Assembly (NCBI GenBank): GCA_942492125.1
Contig: CALODM010000031.1
Span: 124,001-188,000 of the forward strand
Source: BCD1 sp942492125
GTDB taxonomy: Bacteria; Bacteroidota; Bacteroidia; Chitinophagales; Saprospiraceae
Reading direction: 5' to 3'
Length of the DNA stretch: 64,000 nt
The translations under genes and the position numbers were made by a program. Each line of letters opens with the position of its first letter. Positions within the stretch are counted from its first letter, which is position 1. This document shows, one piece after another, positions 52,917-62,731 of the stretch. The notes beneath the pieces were generated by a model that saw only the letters and a program-made list of their open reading frames with translations, did no database searches and was not told the DNA's origin.

Positions 52917-53183
52917 TTATTTTTTCTTCGCAAATGGGTTATTACCGAATTTCTTGTTGAATTTATCAATACGTCCGGCAGTATCAACAAACTTCATCTT
53001 ACCTGTAAAAAACGGGTGAGAGAAACTTGAGATCTCCAATTTAACCAAAGGATACTCCTTGCCATCTTCCCAAACGATCGTTTCCTTCGTTGGCGCACAA
53101 GAACGTGTTAAAAACGACTTGTCAACTGAGAAATCCTTGAAAACCACCATGCGATACTCTTCTGGATGGATATCTTTTTTCAT
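52917..53183 (-). CDS. rpmE2: Ribosomal protein bL31, zinc-free type B
   Basis: The 88-aa protein is L31 of the longer, zinc-free type. It starts MKKDIHPEEYRMVVFKDFS and ends with FNKKFGNNPFAKKK, without the C-x-x-C zinc pairs of type A. It binds the 50S/30S bridge region at the central protuberance. Type B paralogues replace type A under zinc limitation in some bacteria; here only one copy is seen. A -7 box TACCTTTG lies at 53215-53222. Confidence 0.95.
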   Translation of the reverse strand: MKKDIHPEEYRMVVFKDFSVDKSFLTRSCAPTKETIVWEDGKEYPLVKLEISSFSHPFFTGKMKFVDTAGRIDKFNKKFGNNPFAKKK

Positions 53184-53214
53184 AACGAATATGTTTCTTT
53201 TCCAAAATGAGGGG

Positions 53215-53222
53215 CAAAGGTA
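53215..53222 (-). promoter_or_regulatory. Predicted -7 box (TACCTTTG) of rpmE2
   Basis: An exact TAnnTTTG match on the minus strand, 31 bp upstream of the rpmE2 ATG at 53183. No clear TTTG is present 20 bp further upstream, so only the -7 element is called. Confidence 0.4.
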
Positions 53223-53386
53223 AAAAATTTATTTAAAATAAAAAAGAGTTTTGGATTGTTAAATTTTCAAATGAATTCCCGGAATATCTAAAACACTCCT
53301 AAAACCATCCTACTTTCCCTATGACAGAAAGATTTATCCCCTGCCCGAAACCCAATTACAGGCTCCCAACTGACATTCAACCTAAA

Positions 53387-56300
53387 TCACTCCACTCTTG
53401 GAGGAATCAAATAATACAATACCGGCGTCACCACCCTACTCAAAATCAGGGAACTGATCAGTCCCCCGATGAGTACAATAGCCAAAGGACTGATTAAGGG
53501 ACTTCTGTCCAATACCAGGGGAGTCATCCCGCCAATGGCCGTCAAAGCAGTCAGAAGAATAGGGAGGAAACGCGTTTCCGCACCATCCATAACCGCCTCG
53601 TACAAAGGCACTCCTTTTTCCCTCAGCGAATTGGTATAATCAACCATCAGGATGGAGTTCTTGATCTCAATGCCTGCCAGGGCAATCAAACCTACCGTAG
53701 CAACAAATGAAAGCGTCTCTCCCGTGATCCACAAGGCAATTAAGGCCCCTACCATGCCCAAAGGAATAACGCTCAATACGATCAAGGTCGATTTCATGGT
53801 GCGAAATTCCAGAATGAGAATAGCCAGCAGTCCAAAAACGACCAAAACAATGATCGTACCGATGCCGCCAAAGGATCGTTGCCTCGCTTCCCTTTCACCG
53901 GCTGCAACGATCCGGTAGCCGTCAGGCATGGACAGCTCCGCATCCAGTCTGTCGAGTATTGCTGTGGTCAGCGCTTCCGTGTTATAACCATCCTGTGTAA
54001 AACAACTGACAAGACTGTACCTTTCTTTGTTGTAATGCCGGATCAAGGATGGAGAGTCTTCAAAACCAATACTGGCGACGGAACGCAGAGGGACCAGGGT
54101 ACCGCCCAAAGTTGTGATTTGTACTCTGTTGAAATTTTCCAGAGCATTGGTCGTATTCTCCCTGATCGATACCCGCAAAACATCTTCCTCTCCATCCCCA
54201 CGACGTATCTTGCCGATATCCAGCCCGGCAATGGCCATGCGTACGGTTGTCGCTACTTCCCTGGTGGTCAATCCGTATAATCCCGATTTATCCCGGTCGA
54301 TGTTTATCTTTATTTGTGTTTTGTCCGTTTTAAGTTGGTTGTTGACATAAATTGTACCTTCCGTAGTCTTCATGATCTTTTCGATGTCGGCACTTATCCG
54401 CTTCAATGTATCCATTTTCTCACCTATGATCCGCATTTCTATGGGAGCAGAAACGGGCTCTCCCTGTTGAAAGCGGCGGACTTCTATCTTTGCCCCGGGA
54501 AATCCAACCAGTTCTTCTCTCAGTTGGTCTGCTACAGCATCAATTTCAGGGACTTCCGCATTTTCATCCAAAAAGACCAAAATTTGTCCGAGATAATCTG
54601 TAGCCTGGGCCTGAAATTCATTATAAAAAACCCGGGGATTACCCTTCCCTACATTGGCTGCGATGCCTTTGATCTGTGTTTTCGTTGCCAGATGTTGCTC
54701 CACCTGATGAACCACTTTATTGGTACGCTGGATATTACTGCCCGGTTCAGTTTCGATATCAACAACGAACATCGGCTTTTCAGAAGCAGGGAAGAGACTG
54801 AATCCCAACTGTGGAATCAGCAAAAGGGAGGAACCAAATACTACTGCTGCCGAAAATAAGGCGATAACCGGATGTTTAATACTCCAGCCCAATAATCGTT
54901 GATAAGGATCATTGATGTATTTTTTAAAGGCCTTGAAAACAGCATTACCTTCCCCGCCTCCTTTATGTGGCTTTAAAATCCGGCTAGCCAAAAACGGGAT
55001 GATGGTAACGGAAACAAAAAGAGAAGCCAAAACCGTCAGGATAACGGCAATAGGCATGGAGCGAATAAAGTCACCGGAACTTTCCGGCAAATTGGCCAAG
55101 GGTAAAAAGGCAAGGATCAGTGTAGCCGTACACCCCAGTATCGCCAGGAAGATGTGGTTCGTGGCTGTTACCGCAGCTTCTTTTACCGGAATGCCTTTGC
55201 GCATGTACCGTTCTATGTTTTCCACGACCACAATACTATCATCCACCAAAAGCCCCAGGGATACAACCATACCCACAATACTCAACTGGTTCAACGTATA
55301 GCCAAGGATATCCAATAAAAAAATGCCGATACTCAAAGACAAGGGGATGGAAATCATCACTACAAGCGAGGCCCTTGTGCCCAGGGGTAAAAGGGTCAGC
55401 AAGACCAGGCACACCGCTATCAGAAAATCACGGCCGAGATGCTCCAGCCGACGGCTAACCATTACCTCCTGGTCGAAAGCCTGAACCATTTGAATATCCT
55501 CTGGTAAATTCTTTTCAAACTGTTGCAGGGCGGATTCCATCTTCTGTCTGGTATGAACGATGTTGCGATTATCCTTCATCGCAGTGATGACCCAGATACC
55601 CCGCTGACCATTATACCTCACGATATGGCTGTTTTCCTCATCGGTTTGATATACATTAGCTATATCTGAAAGATGTGTGACTTTTCCCGTTTCCGTGGTT
55701 TTGATAATGGTGTTATTGATGTCTTCAATTTTTTCAAATTCAGCAGTGGTTTTGATATTGTATTTTCGCGTTCCCAAATCAATATCCCCTCCTGGAATGT
55801 TTACATTATTGGCCTGAATCAACCCCAATACCTGGTTGAGGCCAATTTTCAATAAAGCCATCCGATCAAGATCCAGTTCGATGCGAATATTGCGTTCCGG
55901 TACGCCCTGTATACGCACCCATTTTACAGCATCGATGGTTTCCATCTGTCGTTCCAGGATTTCAGCCTGGTTTTCCAATGCTTCCATCGACGCCGTTTCT
56001 GAGACTAAAGCGGTTTGCAGAATGGCTACATCACTGGCAGAAGCCCTGTTTATATCTATGCTCAAAATATCATCGGGCAATTCCTGGATTTTATTTACCT
56101 CCCTGATAACATCGTTGTATTTAGCTTTCGGATCAACACCGTAATTAAACTCAATCAATACAAACAATACTCCATCATTACAAATCGACTCTATTTCCTT
56201 GATATCATCGAGTTGATACAATTCTTCCTCAATGGGATCAGCCACTAATTTTTCCATATCCTCCGGTGAAGTACCCGGATAAATAATGACTACGGTATAA

Positions 56301-56431
56301 ATGGGGGCATTAAAAGGCGGATCCTCGCTACGCGGCATATTCATCAATGAATTGACCCCCAGAATTATCAGCCCCAGAAATATTACCAGGGTGAATTGGT
56401 AGTTTTTTACAAAAAATTTGGAAAAATTCAT
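53387..56431 (-). CDS. RND-type efflux transporter permease (AcrB/HAE family)
   Basis: This 1014-aa inner-membrane pump is driven by protons. It has 12 membrane helices and two large periplasmic loops. The conserved Asp pair of helix 4 is in LVDDSIVVVENIERY, and FFVKNYQFTLVIFLGLIILG is the first helix. A second helix-rich half starts near IKHPVIALFSAAVVFGSSLL. It exports hydrophobic or amphipathic compounds with the adaptor and TolC-type channel encoded just upstream on the same strand. The adaptor ends 59 bp before it. It is the last gene of the tetR-tolC-mfp-rnd operon. Confidence 0.94.
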   Translation of the reverse strand: MNFSKFFVKNYQFTLVIFLGLIILGVNSLMNMPRSEDPPFNAPIYTVVIIYPGTSPEDMEKLVADPIEEELYQLDDIKEIESICNDGVLFVLIEFNYGVDPKAKYNDVIREVNKIQELPDDILSIDINRASASDVAILQTALVSETASMEALENQAEILERQMETIDAVKWVRIQGVPERNIRIELDLDRMALLKIGLNQVLGLIQANNVNIPGGDIDLGTRKYNIKTTAEFEKIEDINNTIIKTTETGKVTHLSDIANVYQTDEENSHIVRYNGQRGIWVITAMKDNRNIVHTRQKMESALQQFEKNLPEDIQMVQAFDQEVMVSRRLEHLGRDFLIAVCLVLLTLLPLGTRASLVVMISIPLSLSIGIFLLDILGYTLNQLSIVGMVVSLGLLVDDSIVVVENIERYMRKGIPVKEAAVTATNHIFLAILGCTATLILAFLPLANLPESSGDFIRSMPIAVILTVLASLFVSVTIIPFLASRILKPHKGGGEGNAVFKAFKKYINDPYQRLLGWSIKHPVIALFSAAVVFGSSLLLIPQLGFSLFPASEKPMFVVDIETEPGSNIQRTNKVVHQVEQHLATKTQIKGIAANVGKGNPRVFYNEFQAQATDYLGQILVFLDENAEVPEIDAVADQLREELVGFPGAKIEVRRFQQGEPVSAPIEMRIIGEKMDTLKRISADIEKIMKTTEGTIYVNNQLKTDKTQIKINIDRDKSGLYGLTTREVATTVRMAIAGLDIGKIRRGDGEEDVLRVSIRENTTNALENFNRVQITTLGGTLVPLRSVASIGFEDSPSLIRHYNKERYSLVSCFTQDGYNTEALTTAILDRLDAELSMPDGYRIVAAGEREARQRSFGGIGTIIVLVVFGLLAILILEFRTMKSTLIVLSVIPLGMVGALIALWITGETLSFVATVGLIALAGIEIKNSILMVDYTNSLREKGVPLYEAVMDGAETRFLPILLTALTAIGGMTPLVLDRSPLISPLAIVLIGGLISSLILSRVVTPVLYYLIPPRVE

Positions 56432-56490
56432 CTGTCTAAAAGTTTATTAATTCTTGGAAGCTGACTCCGGGCTAAACCGTATTTTTTATG

Positions 56491-57549
56491 CTAATTTGAT
56501 ATGACGACACTTTCTCCATCCTCTAAGAACATGGCGCCAATAGTCACCACCGTTCTCAAATTCTCCACATCTCCCGAAATGGCCACTTTTTCACCCATTA
56601 ATTCTAAAATGTTTACTTGGACCTTTCTGGCTTTACCGTCTTCCACGGTAAAAACCGTTGCCAAAGAACCGTTGCTCCTGACGATGGCCTCCACCGGAAT
56701 GATGGTCCGGGTTTCTTTTTGCGCTGGGGTAGTCTCTACCCGGCAAACCATACCTGCCGCCAAAGCAGGGGGTGTCGTGACAAAAGAAAATTCCACTTCC
56801 AGTGAGCCGCTTGCATCAGTAGCCATTACGGCTTTGTCGCTTACGATTCCTTTCATTTTTTTTCCGGGATAGGCATCGAGGGTCAGACTCACAGCATCAC
56901 CGATCTTCAATTTTGCCCAGTCGCGGTCTATCAGGTTTGCCGTGATCTTCCAGTCATTTCTGGATATCCCAAGGAGGGCATAAACGGGCATTCCCGGTCC
57001 GGCAACTTCTCCCTCATGCAGCAATTGTTTGATCACCCGACCATTGATAGGCGCCCGGATCTCACTGTGCTTTTTATTGAACCTGGCGATCTCCAGGGTT
57101 TTGCTGGCCATGGTGACACCGGTTTCGGCATTCTGCAATTGCTCCAGTGTTGCTACGCTATCTGCGTAAAGGCTTTTAGCTCTTTCCAGATCACGGTTGG
57201 CCTTAGCCAGGGCCTCCTCCGCCTGTGCAAAACCTGCATTGATCTCTGTCATCAGCAGGGTTGCCAGCAATTGACCTTTTTTAACCTGGTCTCCTTCCTT
57301 CACAAAGGCCTTGTCTATTATACCGCCGGTTTTAAAGGAGGGTGTGGATTGGGTTTTACTGGTGACGATCCCCAAAACGCTGATCGTTTGAGCGGCTGAT
57401 TCTTCGACCACTTCTGCGAGTTTGACATGCTGAACCAGATTCGGCTTGCTGGTGTCGAGTTGTTCCCCCGGGACATCACGCTCCTGGCGACAAGAAGCCA
57501 GGGTCAATAAGATCGTTACACTCAGGATGATTGAATTCTTTACTTGCAT
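56491..57549 (-). CDS. RND efflux periplasmic adaptor (membrane fusion protein), lipoprotein
   Basis: The 352-aa membrane fusion protein bridges the RND pump and the outer-membrane channel. The lipoprotein signal ends in LTLASC (Cys near residue 20). The barrel-sandwich hybrid domain begins at TPSFKTGGIIDKAFVKEGDQ, followed by the coiled-coil hairpin (AEEALAKANRDLERAKSLYA) and the second half of the lipoyl-like domain (IRAPINGRVIKQLLHEGEVA). The C-terminal beta-barrel follows. It lies 37 bp after the tolC gene and 59 bp before the pump gene, in one operon. Confidence 0.93.
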   Translation of the reverse strand: MQVKNSIILSVTILLTLASCRQERDVPGEQLDTSKPNLVQHVKLAEVVEESAAQTISVLGIVTSKTQSTPSFKTGGIIDKAFVKEGDQVKKGQLLATLLMTEINAGFAQAEEALAKANRDLERAKSLYADSVATLEQLQNAETGVTMASKTLEIARFNKKHSEIRAPINGRVIKQLLHEGEVAGPGMPVYALLGISRNDWKITANLIDRDWAKLKIGDAVSLTLDAYPGKKMKGIVSDKAVMATDASGSLEVEFSFVTTPPALAAGMVCRVETTPAQKETRTIIPVEAIVRSNGSLATVFTVEDGKARKVQVNILELMGEKVAISGDVENLRTVVTIGAMFLEDGESVVISN

Positions 57550-57586
57550 TTGTTTAATATTTCACCTATTCTTTGAAAATTGGTTT

Positions 57587-58912
57587 TTAATTAATTGGAT
57601 AACTTGCTGTTACATATTGCAGCTCGGCCCACCTTATCCAGGCATTATTTCGGGCGAGTACGTATGATAGTTTTGCAACGGTCAATTGTGTTTGCGCATC
57701 GATCAGTTCGAGGTAACCGGCAATTCCGCTGCGATATTTTTTCATGACTTCGTCATAGGTCTTTTGGGCAGCAACTATCCTTGGCTCATAAGTATTGGCT
57801 TGCGAAATGGCTGCGAGCAGATTATTTCGGGCAACGGTATTTTGTAAGGTCAACTGGTTTTGCACATAAACCCGTTCCTGTTTTTGCGCATCGAGGGCTG
57901 CGAGGGCCTGGTCCTTTTTATGGTTATGCCTGTTAAAATCGTAAATATTCCATTCCAGATTCACACCAAACAGTACATAAGGTTTCCAATTGAAATCAAA
58001 GTCCTGGGATCCGGCGTCCAATTGAACACCTAAGCGGGGAATATAGAACTGGTTTTCTTTTTTGACCGCCAGGTTTTGCATATCTATACCAACATCCAAC
58101 TGTTGCAACTCCTCCCGGATCCCGTTTCCGGAATCCATGTCAGGTAATTCGGGAATATCAAGTACTACCTGGTCACGGGTAATAGTGGGTTCATTGAGCA
58201 GGAAAAGCAGCAACTGCCAGGCGTTCTCTTCCTTATTTTTTGCATCGATTATCTGCGCCTGGCTATTCGCCTGCTCTGACCTTATCCTGCTGAGGGCAGA
58301 AGTTAATGCTTTGCCATTTTGATACAGGCTATTCGTTGTCCGGTAAGCTTCCTTTAACAAAACATCCGCTTGTTCGTAAATCGCTACTGCCCGTTGAGCC
58401 AATTGCCATTGCAGATAGGCAGTCATCACCTCTTTGACCAGCAACCTTTTGTAGGCTTTTATTTCCAGTGCCTGCAAATCGATTTTACGGGATTGTAACT
58501 GTTTATTGACAGCCAGTTCAGGATAATAAACGGGTTGTTGAATACGCACCCTGGCATCCAGGAAATTATTGGGCAGGAATTGTTCGGTAGAATTTTCAAT
58601 CGTTGGAAAATTACTGGTAGCTGTCAACAAATTAAGGGTTGAATAAACAGGGTTGAGCAGGTCTCCCACCGGTAAATTGATCTCCCGCCCTCAAGCTGCC
58701 AGGGTGTACTGCGCTCCAAAACTAACCATTGGACCATACATGGATCTGGCTTCCCTCAATGCCGCCTCCGCTTGCTGCAGCTCGAAATACCGGGCCTTTA
58801 ACTGGTCATTATTTTGCCAGGATTTTTCTATAAGTACTGAAAAATCCTGTGCTTTCATCGTTCCTGTTATCAACAGAAAGATCAAAGAAAAATACAAAGC
58901 TTTATGAATCAT
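57587..58912 (-). pseudogene. TolC-family outer-membrane efflux channel interrupted by an in-frame TGA
   Basis: The full reading frame of about 441 codons starts with the ATG at 58910-58912 (MIHKALYFSLIFLLITGTMK, a signal peptide). It continues in the same frame to 57587, except for one TGA codon at 58691-58693 (about codon 74) between GAQYTLAA and GREINLPVGDLLNPVYSTLN. Both sides are conserved TolC sequence, and the missing residue is Gly in relatives I recall (GGA to TGA). The remainder includes typical OEP domains (VKEVMTAYLQWQLAQRAVAI). If translated only from the GTG at 58669 the signal peptide is lost and no functional channel results. This may be a true nonsense mutation or a sequence error. 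The rest of the efflux operon is intact. Confidence 0.85.
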
Positions 58913-58922
58913 GTTAATTTAG

Positions 58923-58940
58923 TGTACAGTGTTTAGTAAT
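58923..58940. promoter_or_regulatory. Candidate TetR operator, site 2
   Basis: TGTACAGTGTTTAGTAAT lies 11-28 bp upstream of the tolC ATG. It matches the reverse complement of the site in front of tetR at 15 of 18 positions. Confidence 0.5.
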
Positions 58941-58967
58941 AGGGCAAAAAAAATCAGCCAGATCCGG

Positions 58968-59591
58968 CTAATGCTTTTCTACCTGAAAAATAGTCTTCAT
59001 AAAAGTTTCAACCGTATCATCGATCAACACCTGCTCCTCCACTTCCAACAAATGATCCAGGTGTCCGGAACGGATTAATGACACAAGCCCCTGAACCATA
59101 CTCCACGACAGGGTGGCCAATACATTGGCATCCTCAATATGGGTGTACCCTTTGTCAATGGCCTCCTGGCAAGTCTGCAACAATCCTTCAAAAACGCGAA
59201 ACCCGGGATTCGAATCTTCCATGTATTTATCGACATTACATACATGCTCCGGCATATTGAACAATAATTCAAACCATTCCGGATTTGACAAGGCAAAATC
59301 GATAAAAGCAGTGCCTGACTTTCGGATTCTTTCCACAGGATGAGTTTCGTTGAGTACTGGCTCAAAAAACTCCGACATCCGGGAAAAACCCATCTCCATC
59401 AGCTGGTAAACAATTTCATCTTTTCCTTCGAAATAAAGATAGATCGTCGCCGGACTGTATTCTATAGCTGATGCAATATTCCTGATGGAAAGTTGCTGCC
59501 ATCCTTCTTTTAATAAAAGATCTTTGGCTGTTTCAAGAATCTTCTTCCTGAGTTCTTTTTTCTCTCTTTCTCTCCTTTCAGAAATACCCAT
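58968..59591 (-). CDS. TetR/AcrR-family transcriptional regulator
   Basis: The 207-aa repressor has the N-terminal HTH of the family (KILETAKDLLLKEGWQQLSI, then YSPATIYLYFEGKDEIVYQL) and a variable helical C-terminal ligand domain. It is the first gene of the tetR-tolC-mfp-rnd operon, with 55 bp to tolC. Two matching 18-bp sites lie before its own start and before tolC, so it probably represses the operon until an efflux substrate binds. The inducer is unknown. Confidence 0.92.
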   Translation of the reverse strand: MGISERREREKKELRKKILETAKDLLLKEGWQQLSIRNIASAIEYSPATIYLYFEGKDEIVYQLMEMGFSRMSEFFEPVLNETHPVERIRKSGTAFIDFALSNPEWFELLFNMPEHVCNVDKYMEDSNPGFRVFEGLLQTCQEAIDKGYTHIEDANVLATLSWSMVQGLVSLIRSGHLDHLLEVEEQVLIDDTVETFMKTIFQVEKH

Positions 59592-59613
59592 ATTGAATAA
59601 TTAACGGTGTAAA

Positions 59614-59631
59614 ATTACTAAACAGTGTTTA
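59614..59631. promoter_or_regulatory. Candidate TetR operator, site 1
   Basis: The site contains a perfect 13-bp palindrome, TAAACAGTGTTTA (59619-59631), 28-40 bp upstream of the tetR ATG. The 18-bp extension in the reverse orientation matches site 2 at 15 of 18 positions. Location and symmetry are those of a TetR operator. Confidence 0.55.
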
Positions 59632-59818
59632 TTGAGTCAAGTTTTTTTAAATTTTTCTTTCGTTTATTAAATTTAGGAAAAGAATTATTGCCTCTTCATC
59701 CACAAGGTTCACCAGGCAGGAAAGGTAAGAAAGTCTGATTTTAACCGATAAAACGACAGGAATAGCCTGGAACAATCTGGGAACGATTTGAAACCACCTG
59801 AAAATATTTCCGAATTAA

Positions 59819-59855
59819 AAAACCCGGGCTATCACAAAGGACGGCACCGGGTTTT
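59819..59855 (-). terminator. Terminator of the sdhCAB operon
   Basis: AAAACCCGG (59819-59827) and CCGGGTTTT (59847-59855) form a 9-bp stem. The minus-strand transcript ends in TTTTTTAATTCGG. It starts 63 bp after the sdhB stop. Confidence 0.7.
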
Positions 59856-59917
59856 AATATTATCTTTTCTCTGGTAAAACGCCAGTCGTTCACCGTTGGC
59901 CATTTACCGTCTAAACG

Positions 59918-60679
59918 CTATCCAAAGGTAGCTGACAAATACTCGCGGTTCATGCGAGCGATATTTTCAAGGGAAATTCCTTTAGGGCATTCCACCTCAC
60001 AAGCACCGGTATTTGTACAGGCGCCAAACCCTTCATCATCCATGGCTTTCACCATGTTGAGTACACGGTCTTTAGCTTCTACACGGCCCTGAGGCAAGAG
60101 TGCAAATTGGGAAACTTTCGCAGAAACGAACAACATAGCAGAGCTGTTCTTACATGCTGCCACACAGGCCCCGCAACCGATACAGGTAGCGGCATCCATC
60201 GACATATCTGCATTTTTCTTTGGGATAGGAATGGCGTTGGCATCCTGTGTATTCCCGGAAGTATTGACGGAGATAAATCCACCGGCCTGCTGAATGCGAT
60301 CAAAGGAAGAACGATCAACAACCAGGTCTTTGATAACCGGAAAGGCCTTGGCTCTCCAAGGCTCTATGTAAATGGTGTCTCCATCCTTGAATTTACGCAT
60401 GTGCAACTGACAGGTGGTGATTAGCCGGTCGGGACCATGGGGTTCCCCGTTGATATGCAGAGAACATGCTCCACAAATACCCTCTCTGCAATCATGGTCA
60501 AATGCAACCGGTTCCTCCCCTTTGTTGATAAGTTCCTCATTGAGCACATCCATCATTTCGAGAAAAGAGGAATCCGGTGATATATTGCTTACCTGATAGG
60601 TTTCTAACTTACCTTTGGATTTAGCATCTTTTTGACGCCATATTTTCAATGTTAAATCCATATCTTTATTTACAGACAT
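59918..60679 (-). CDS. sdhB: Succinate dehydrogenase/fumarate reductase iron-sulfur subunit
   Basis: The 253-aa protein carries electrons between the flavin and the quinone site. The N-terminal [2Fe-2S] domain has cysteines in DHDCREGICGACSLHI and TTCQLHM. The C-terminal domain has the [4Fe-4S] and [3Fe-4S] motifs CIGCGACVAACKNSS and CTNTGACEVECPKGI. The order of subunits and the sequence fit the type B (Wolinella/Bacillus-like) enzyme common in Bacteroidota. It follows sdhA by 28 bp and is last in the operon. Confidence 0.95.
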   Translation of the reverse strand: MSVNKDMDLTLKIWRQKDAKSKGKLETYQVSNISPDSSFLEMMDVLNEELINKGEEPVAFDHDCREGICGACSLHINGEPHGPDRLITTCQLHMRKFKDGDTIYIEPWRAKAFPVIKDLVVDRSSFDRIQQAGGFISVNTSGNTQDANAIPIPKKNADMSMDAATCIGCGACVAACKNSSAMLFVSAKVSQFALLPQGRVEAKDRVLNMVKAMDDEGFGACTNTGACEVECPKGISLENIARMNREYLSATFG

Positions 60680-60707
60680 AATTTTCTATTTTTGAGCATC
60701 AAAATGC

Positions 60708-62711
60708 TTATTTATAACTACGTTGTTTCAGTTCGATATCTTTAAACTCCAGTGCTTCTTTGTGGAGATTGGCTTTGCGCGGATCACCGGTCCATTCCCA
60801 GGCGGACACGAAAGCAAATTCATCATCTTTACGCAGCGCTTCTCCTTCTTCGGTCTGAGATTCTTCCCGGAAGTGGCCGCCACAGGATTCTGTACGATGT
60901 AAAGCATCGACGGCAAACAATTCACCCAGTTCGAGGAAATCGGCCACGCGACCCGCTTTTTCAAGTTCAGGGTTCATTTCATCTAATCCGCCAGGCACCC
61001 GCACATCCTGCCAGAACTCGTCACGAATCTTTCGGACCTCGTCAATCGCTTTTTTCAAACCTTCCTCATTTCGCGACATACCGACATAGTCCCAGATAAC
61101 TTTTCCAAGGCGTTTGTGGAAGTAATCCACAGATTTGGTTCCCTTGATATTGATCAGTTTTTCCAGTCTTTCACGAACCTCTTTTTCAACCTGATCAAAC
61201 TCCGGCAAATCAGTAGAAATTTCTCCGGTACGAATCTCATCTGCAAGATAGTCGCCAATGGTATAAGGCAATACAAAGTAGCCATCTGCCAATCCCTGCA
61301 TCAGGGCGGAGGCACCGAGTCGGTTAGCACCGTGATCTGAGAAATTGGCTTCACCTGCAGCATAACAACCGGGAATGGTTGTCATCAGATTATAATCGAC
61401 CCAAACACCTCCCATGGTATAATGTACCGCAGGGTAGATCATCATAGGCGTTTTATACGGGTTCTCATCGACTATTTTTTCATACATCTGGAAGAGGTTG
61501 CCGTATTTGGCTTCAATCACCTGTTCTCCCAGTTCGATTACTTTCTCTCTAGACGGATTATCAATACCCAAGACCAATGCTTTTTCCTTACCATAACGCT
61601 CGATGGCTGCCGCAAAATCCAGGTAAACTGCTTCTCCTGTGGCATTGACACCATAACCGGCATCACAGCGTTCTTTTGCTGCCCGGGAAGCTACATCCCG
61701 GGGCACGAGGTTACCAAAAGCAGGATATCTTCTTTCGAGATAATAATCCCTGTCTTCCTCAGCAAGTTGGGTTGGTTTGAGCTTTCCTGCACGGATAGCT
61801 TCTGCATCCTCCAATTTTTTGGGCACCCAGATACGACCATCATTTCTAAGTGACTCAGACATAAGTGTCAGTTTGGATTGGTGCTCTCCGGAACGCGGTA
61901 TACAAGTCGGGTGGATTTGGGTAAAGCATGGATTGGCAAAATAAGCGCCACGCTTGTGAATCTTCCAGGCAGCTGTCACATTGGACCCCATGGCATTGGT
62001 GGACAGGTAGAATAGGTTTCCATACCCTCCTGAGGCGACCACCACTGCATGAGCAGAATGTCTTTCAATCTCTCCGGTAACCAGGTCTCTGGCAATGATA
62101 CCTCTGGCTTTGCCGTCCACTACCACCAGATCAAGCATTTCGTGGCGGTTATACATTTTGATCTTACCCTTTCCGATTTGGCGATTCATTGCCGCATAAG
62201 CTCCCAGCAATAACTGCTGGCCCGTCTGTCCTTTGGCATAAAAGGTTCTGGAAACCAAAACACCCCCGAAAGAGCGATTATCCAGCAAACCGCCATATTC
62301 TCTGGCAAAAGGCACCCCCTGAGCAACGCACTGGTCGATAATATTACCGGAAACCTCCGCCAATCGGTAAACGTTGGCTTCCCGGGAACGGTAGTCTCCA
62401 CCTTTTACCGTATCATAGAATAAACGATAAACAGAGTCATTATCATTCTGATAATTCTTGGCAGCATTGATACCTCCCTGTGCCGCAATTGAATGTGCGC
62501 GACGCGGAGAATCCTGGTATGCAAAAGCTTTGACGTTATACCCCATCTCGGCCAGGGAAGCAGCAGCAGATCCGCCGGCAAGCCCTGTTCCAACCACGAT
62601 GATGTCAATCAATCGTTTATTGGCCGGGTTAACAACGTTAATTTTATTTTTATGATTGGTCCACTTATCTTTAATTGGACCTTCTGGTACTTTTGAATCT
62701 AATTTTGACAT
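60708..62711 (-). CDS. sdhA: Succinate dehydrogenase/fumarate reductase flavoprotein subunit
   Basis: The 667-aa subunit oxidises succinate to fumarate, or the reverse, on covalently bound FAD. The FAD-binding region starts at IDIIVVGTGLAGGSAAASLA, and the His that carries FAD is in RRAHSIAAQGGINAAKNYQN. Substrate-site elements occur around FTQIHPTCIPRSGEHQSKL, and AAGEANFSDHGANRLGASA is near the C-terminal FAD contact. At 667 aa it is the long type B form. It lies 20 bp after sdhC and 28 bp before sdhB. Confidence 0.96.
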   Translation of the reverse strand: MSKLDSKVPEGPIKDKWTNHKNKINVVNPANKRLIDIIVVGTGLAGGSAAASLAEMGYNVKAFAYQDSPRRAHSIAAQGGINAAKNYQNDNDSVYRLFYDTVKGGDYRSREANVYRLAEVSGNIIDQCVAQGVPFAREYGGLLDNRSFGGVLVSRTFYAKGQTGQQLLLGAYAAMNRQIGKGKIKMYNRHEMLDLVVVDGKARGIIARDLVTGEIERHSAHAVVVASGGYGNLFYLSTNAMGSNVTAAWKIHKRGAYFANPCFTQIHPTCIPRSGEHQSKLTLMSESLRNDGRIWVPKKLEDAEAIRAGKLKPTQLAEEDRDYYLERRYPAFGNLVPRDVASRAAKERCDAGYGVNATGEAVYLDFAAAIERYGKEKALVLGIDNPSREKVIELGEQVIEAKYGNLFQMYEKIVDENPYKTPMMIYPAVHYTMGGVWVDYNLMTTIPGCYAAGEANFSDHGANRLGASALMQGLADGYFVLPYTIGDYLADEIRTGEISTDLPEFDQVEKEVRERLEKLINIKGTKSVDYFHKRLGKVIWDYVGMSRNEEGLKKAIDEVRKIRDEFWQDVRVPGGLDEMNPELEKAGRVADFLELGELFAVDALHRTESCGGHFREESQTEEGEALRKDDEFAFVSAWEWTGDPRKANLHKEALEFKDIELKQRSYK

Positions 62712-62731
62712 AACTTTTAAGGTCTTTTGTC

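Noticed and set aside
52917..53183. L31 as a zinc-responsive gene with a Zur site
   Set aside because: The protein is the zinc-free type but I could not find a convincing palindromic Zur site in its leader.
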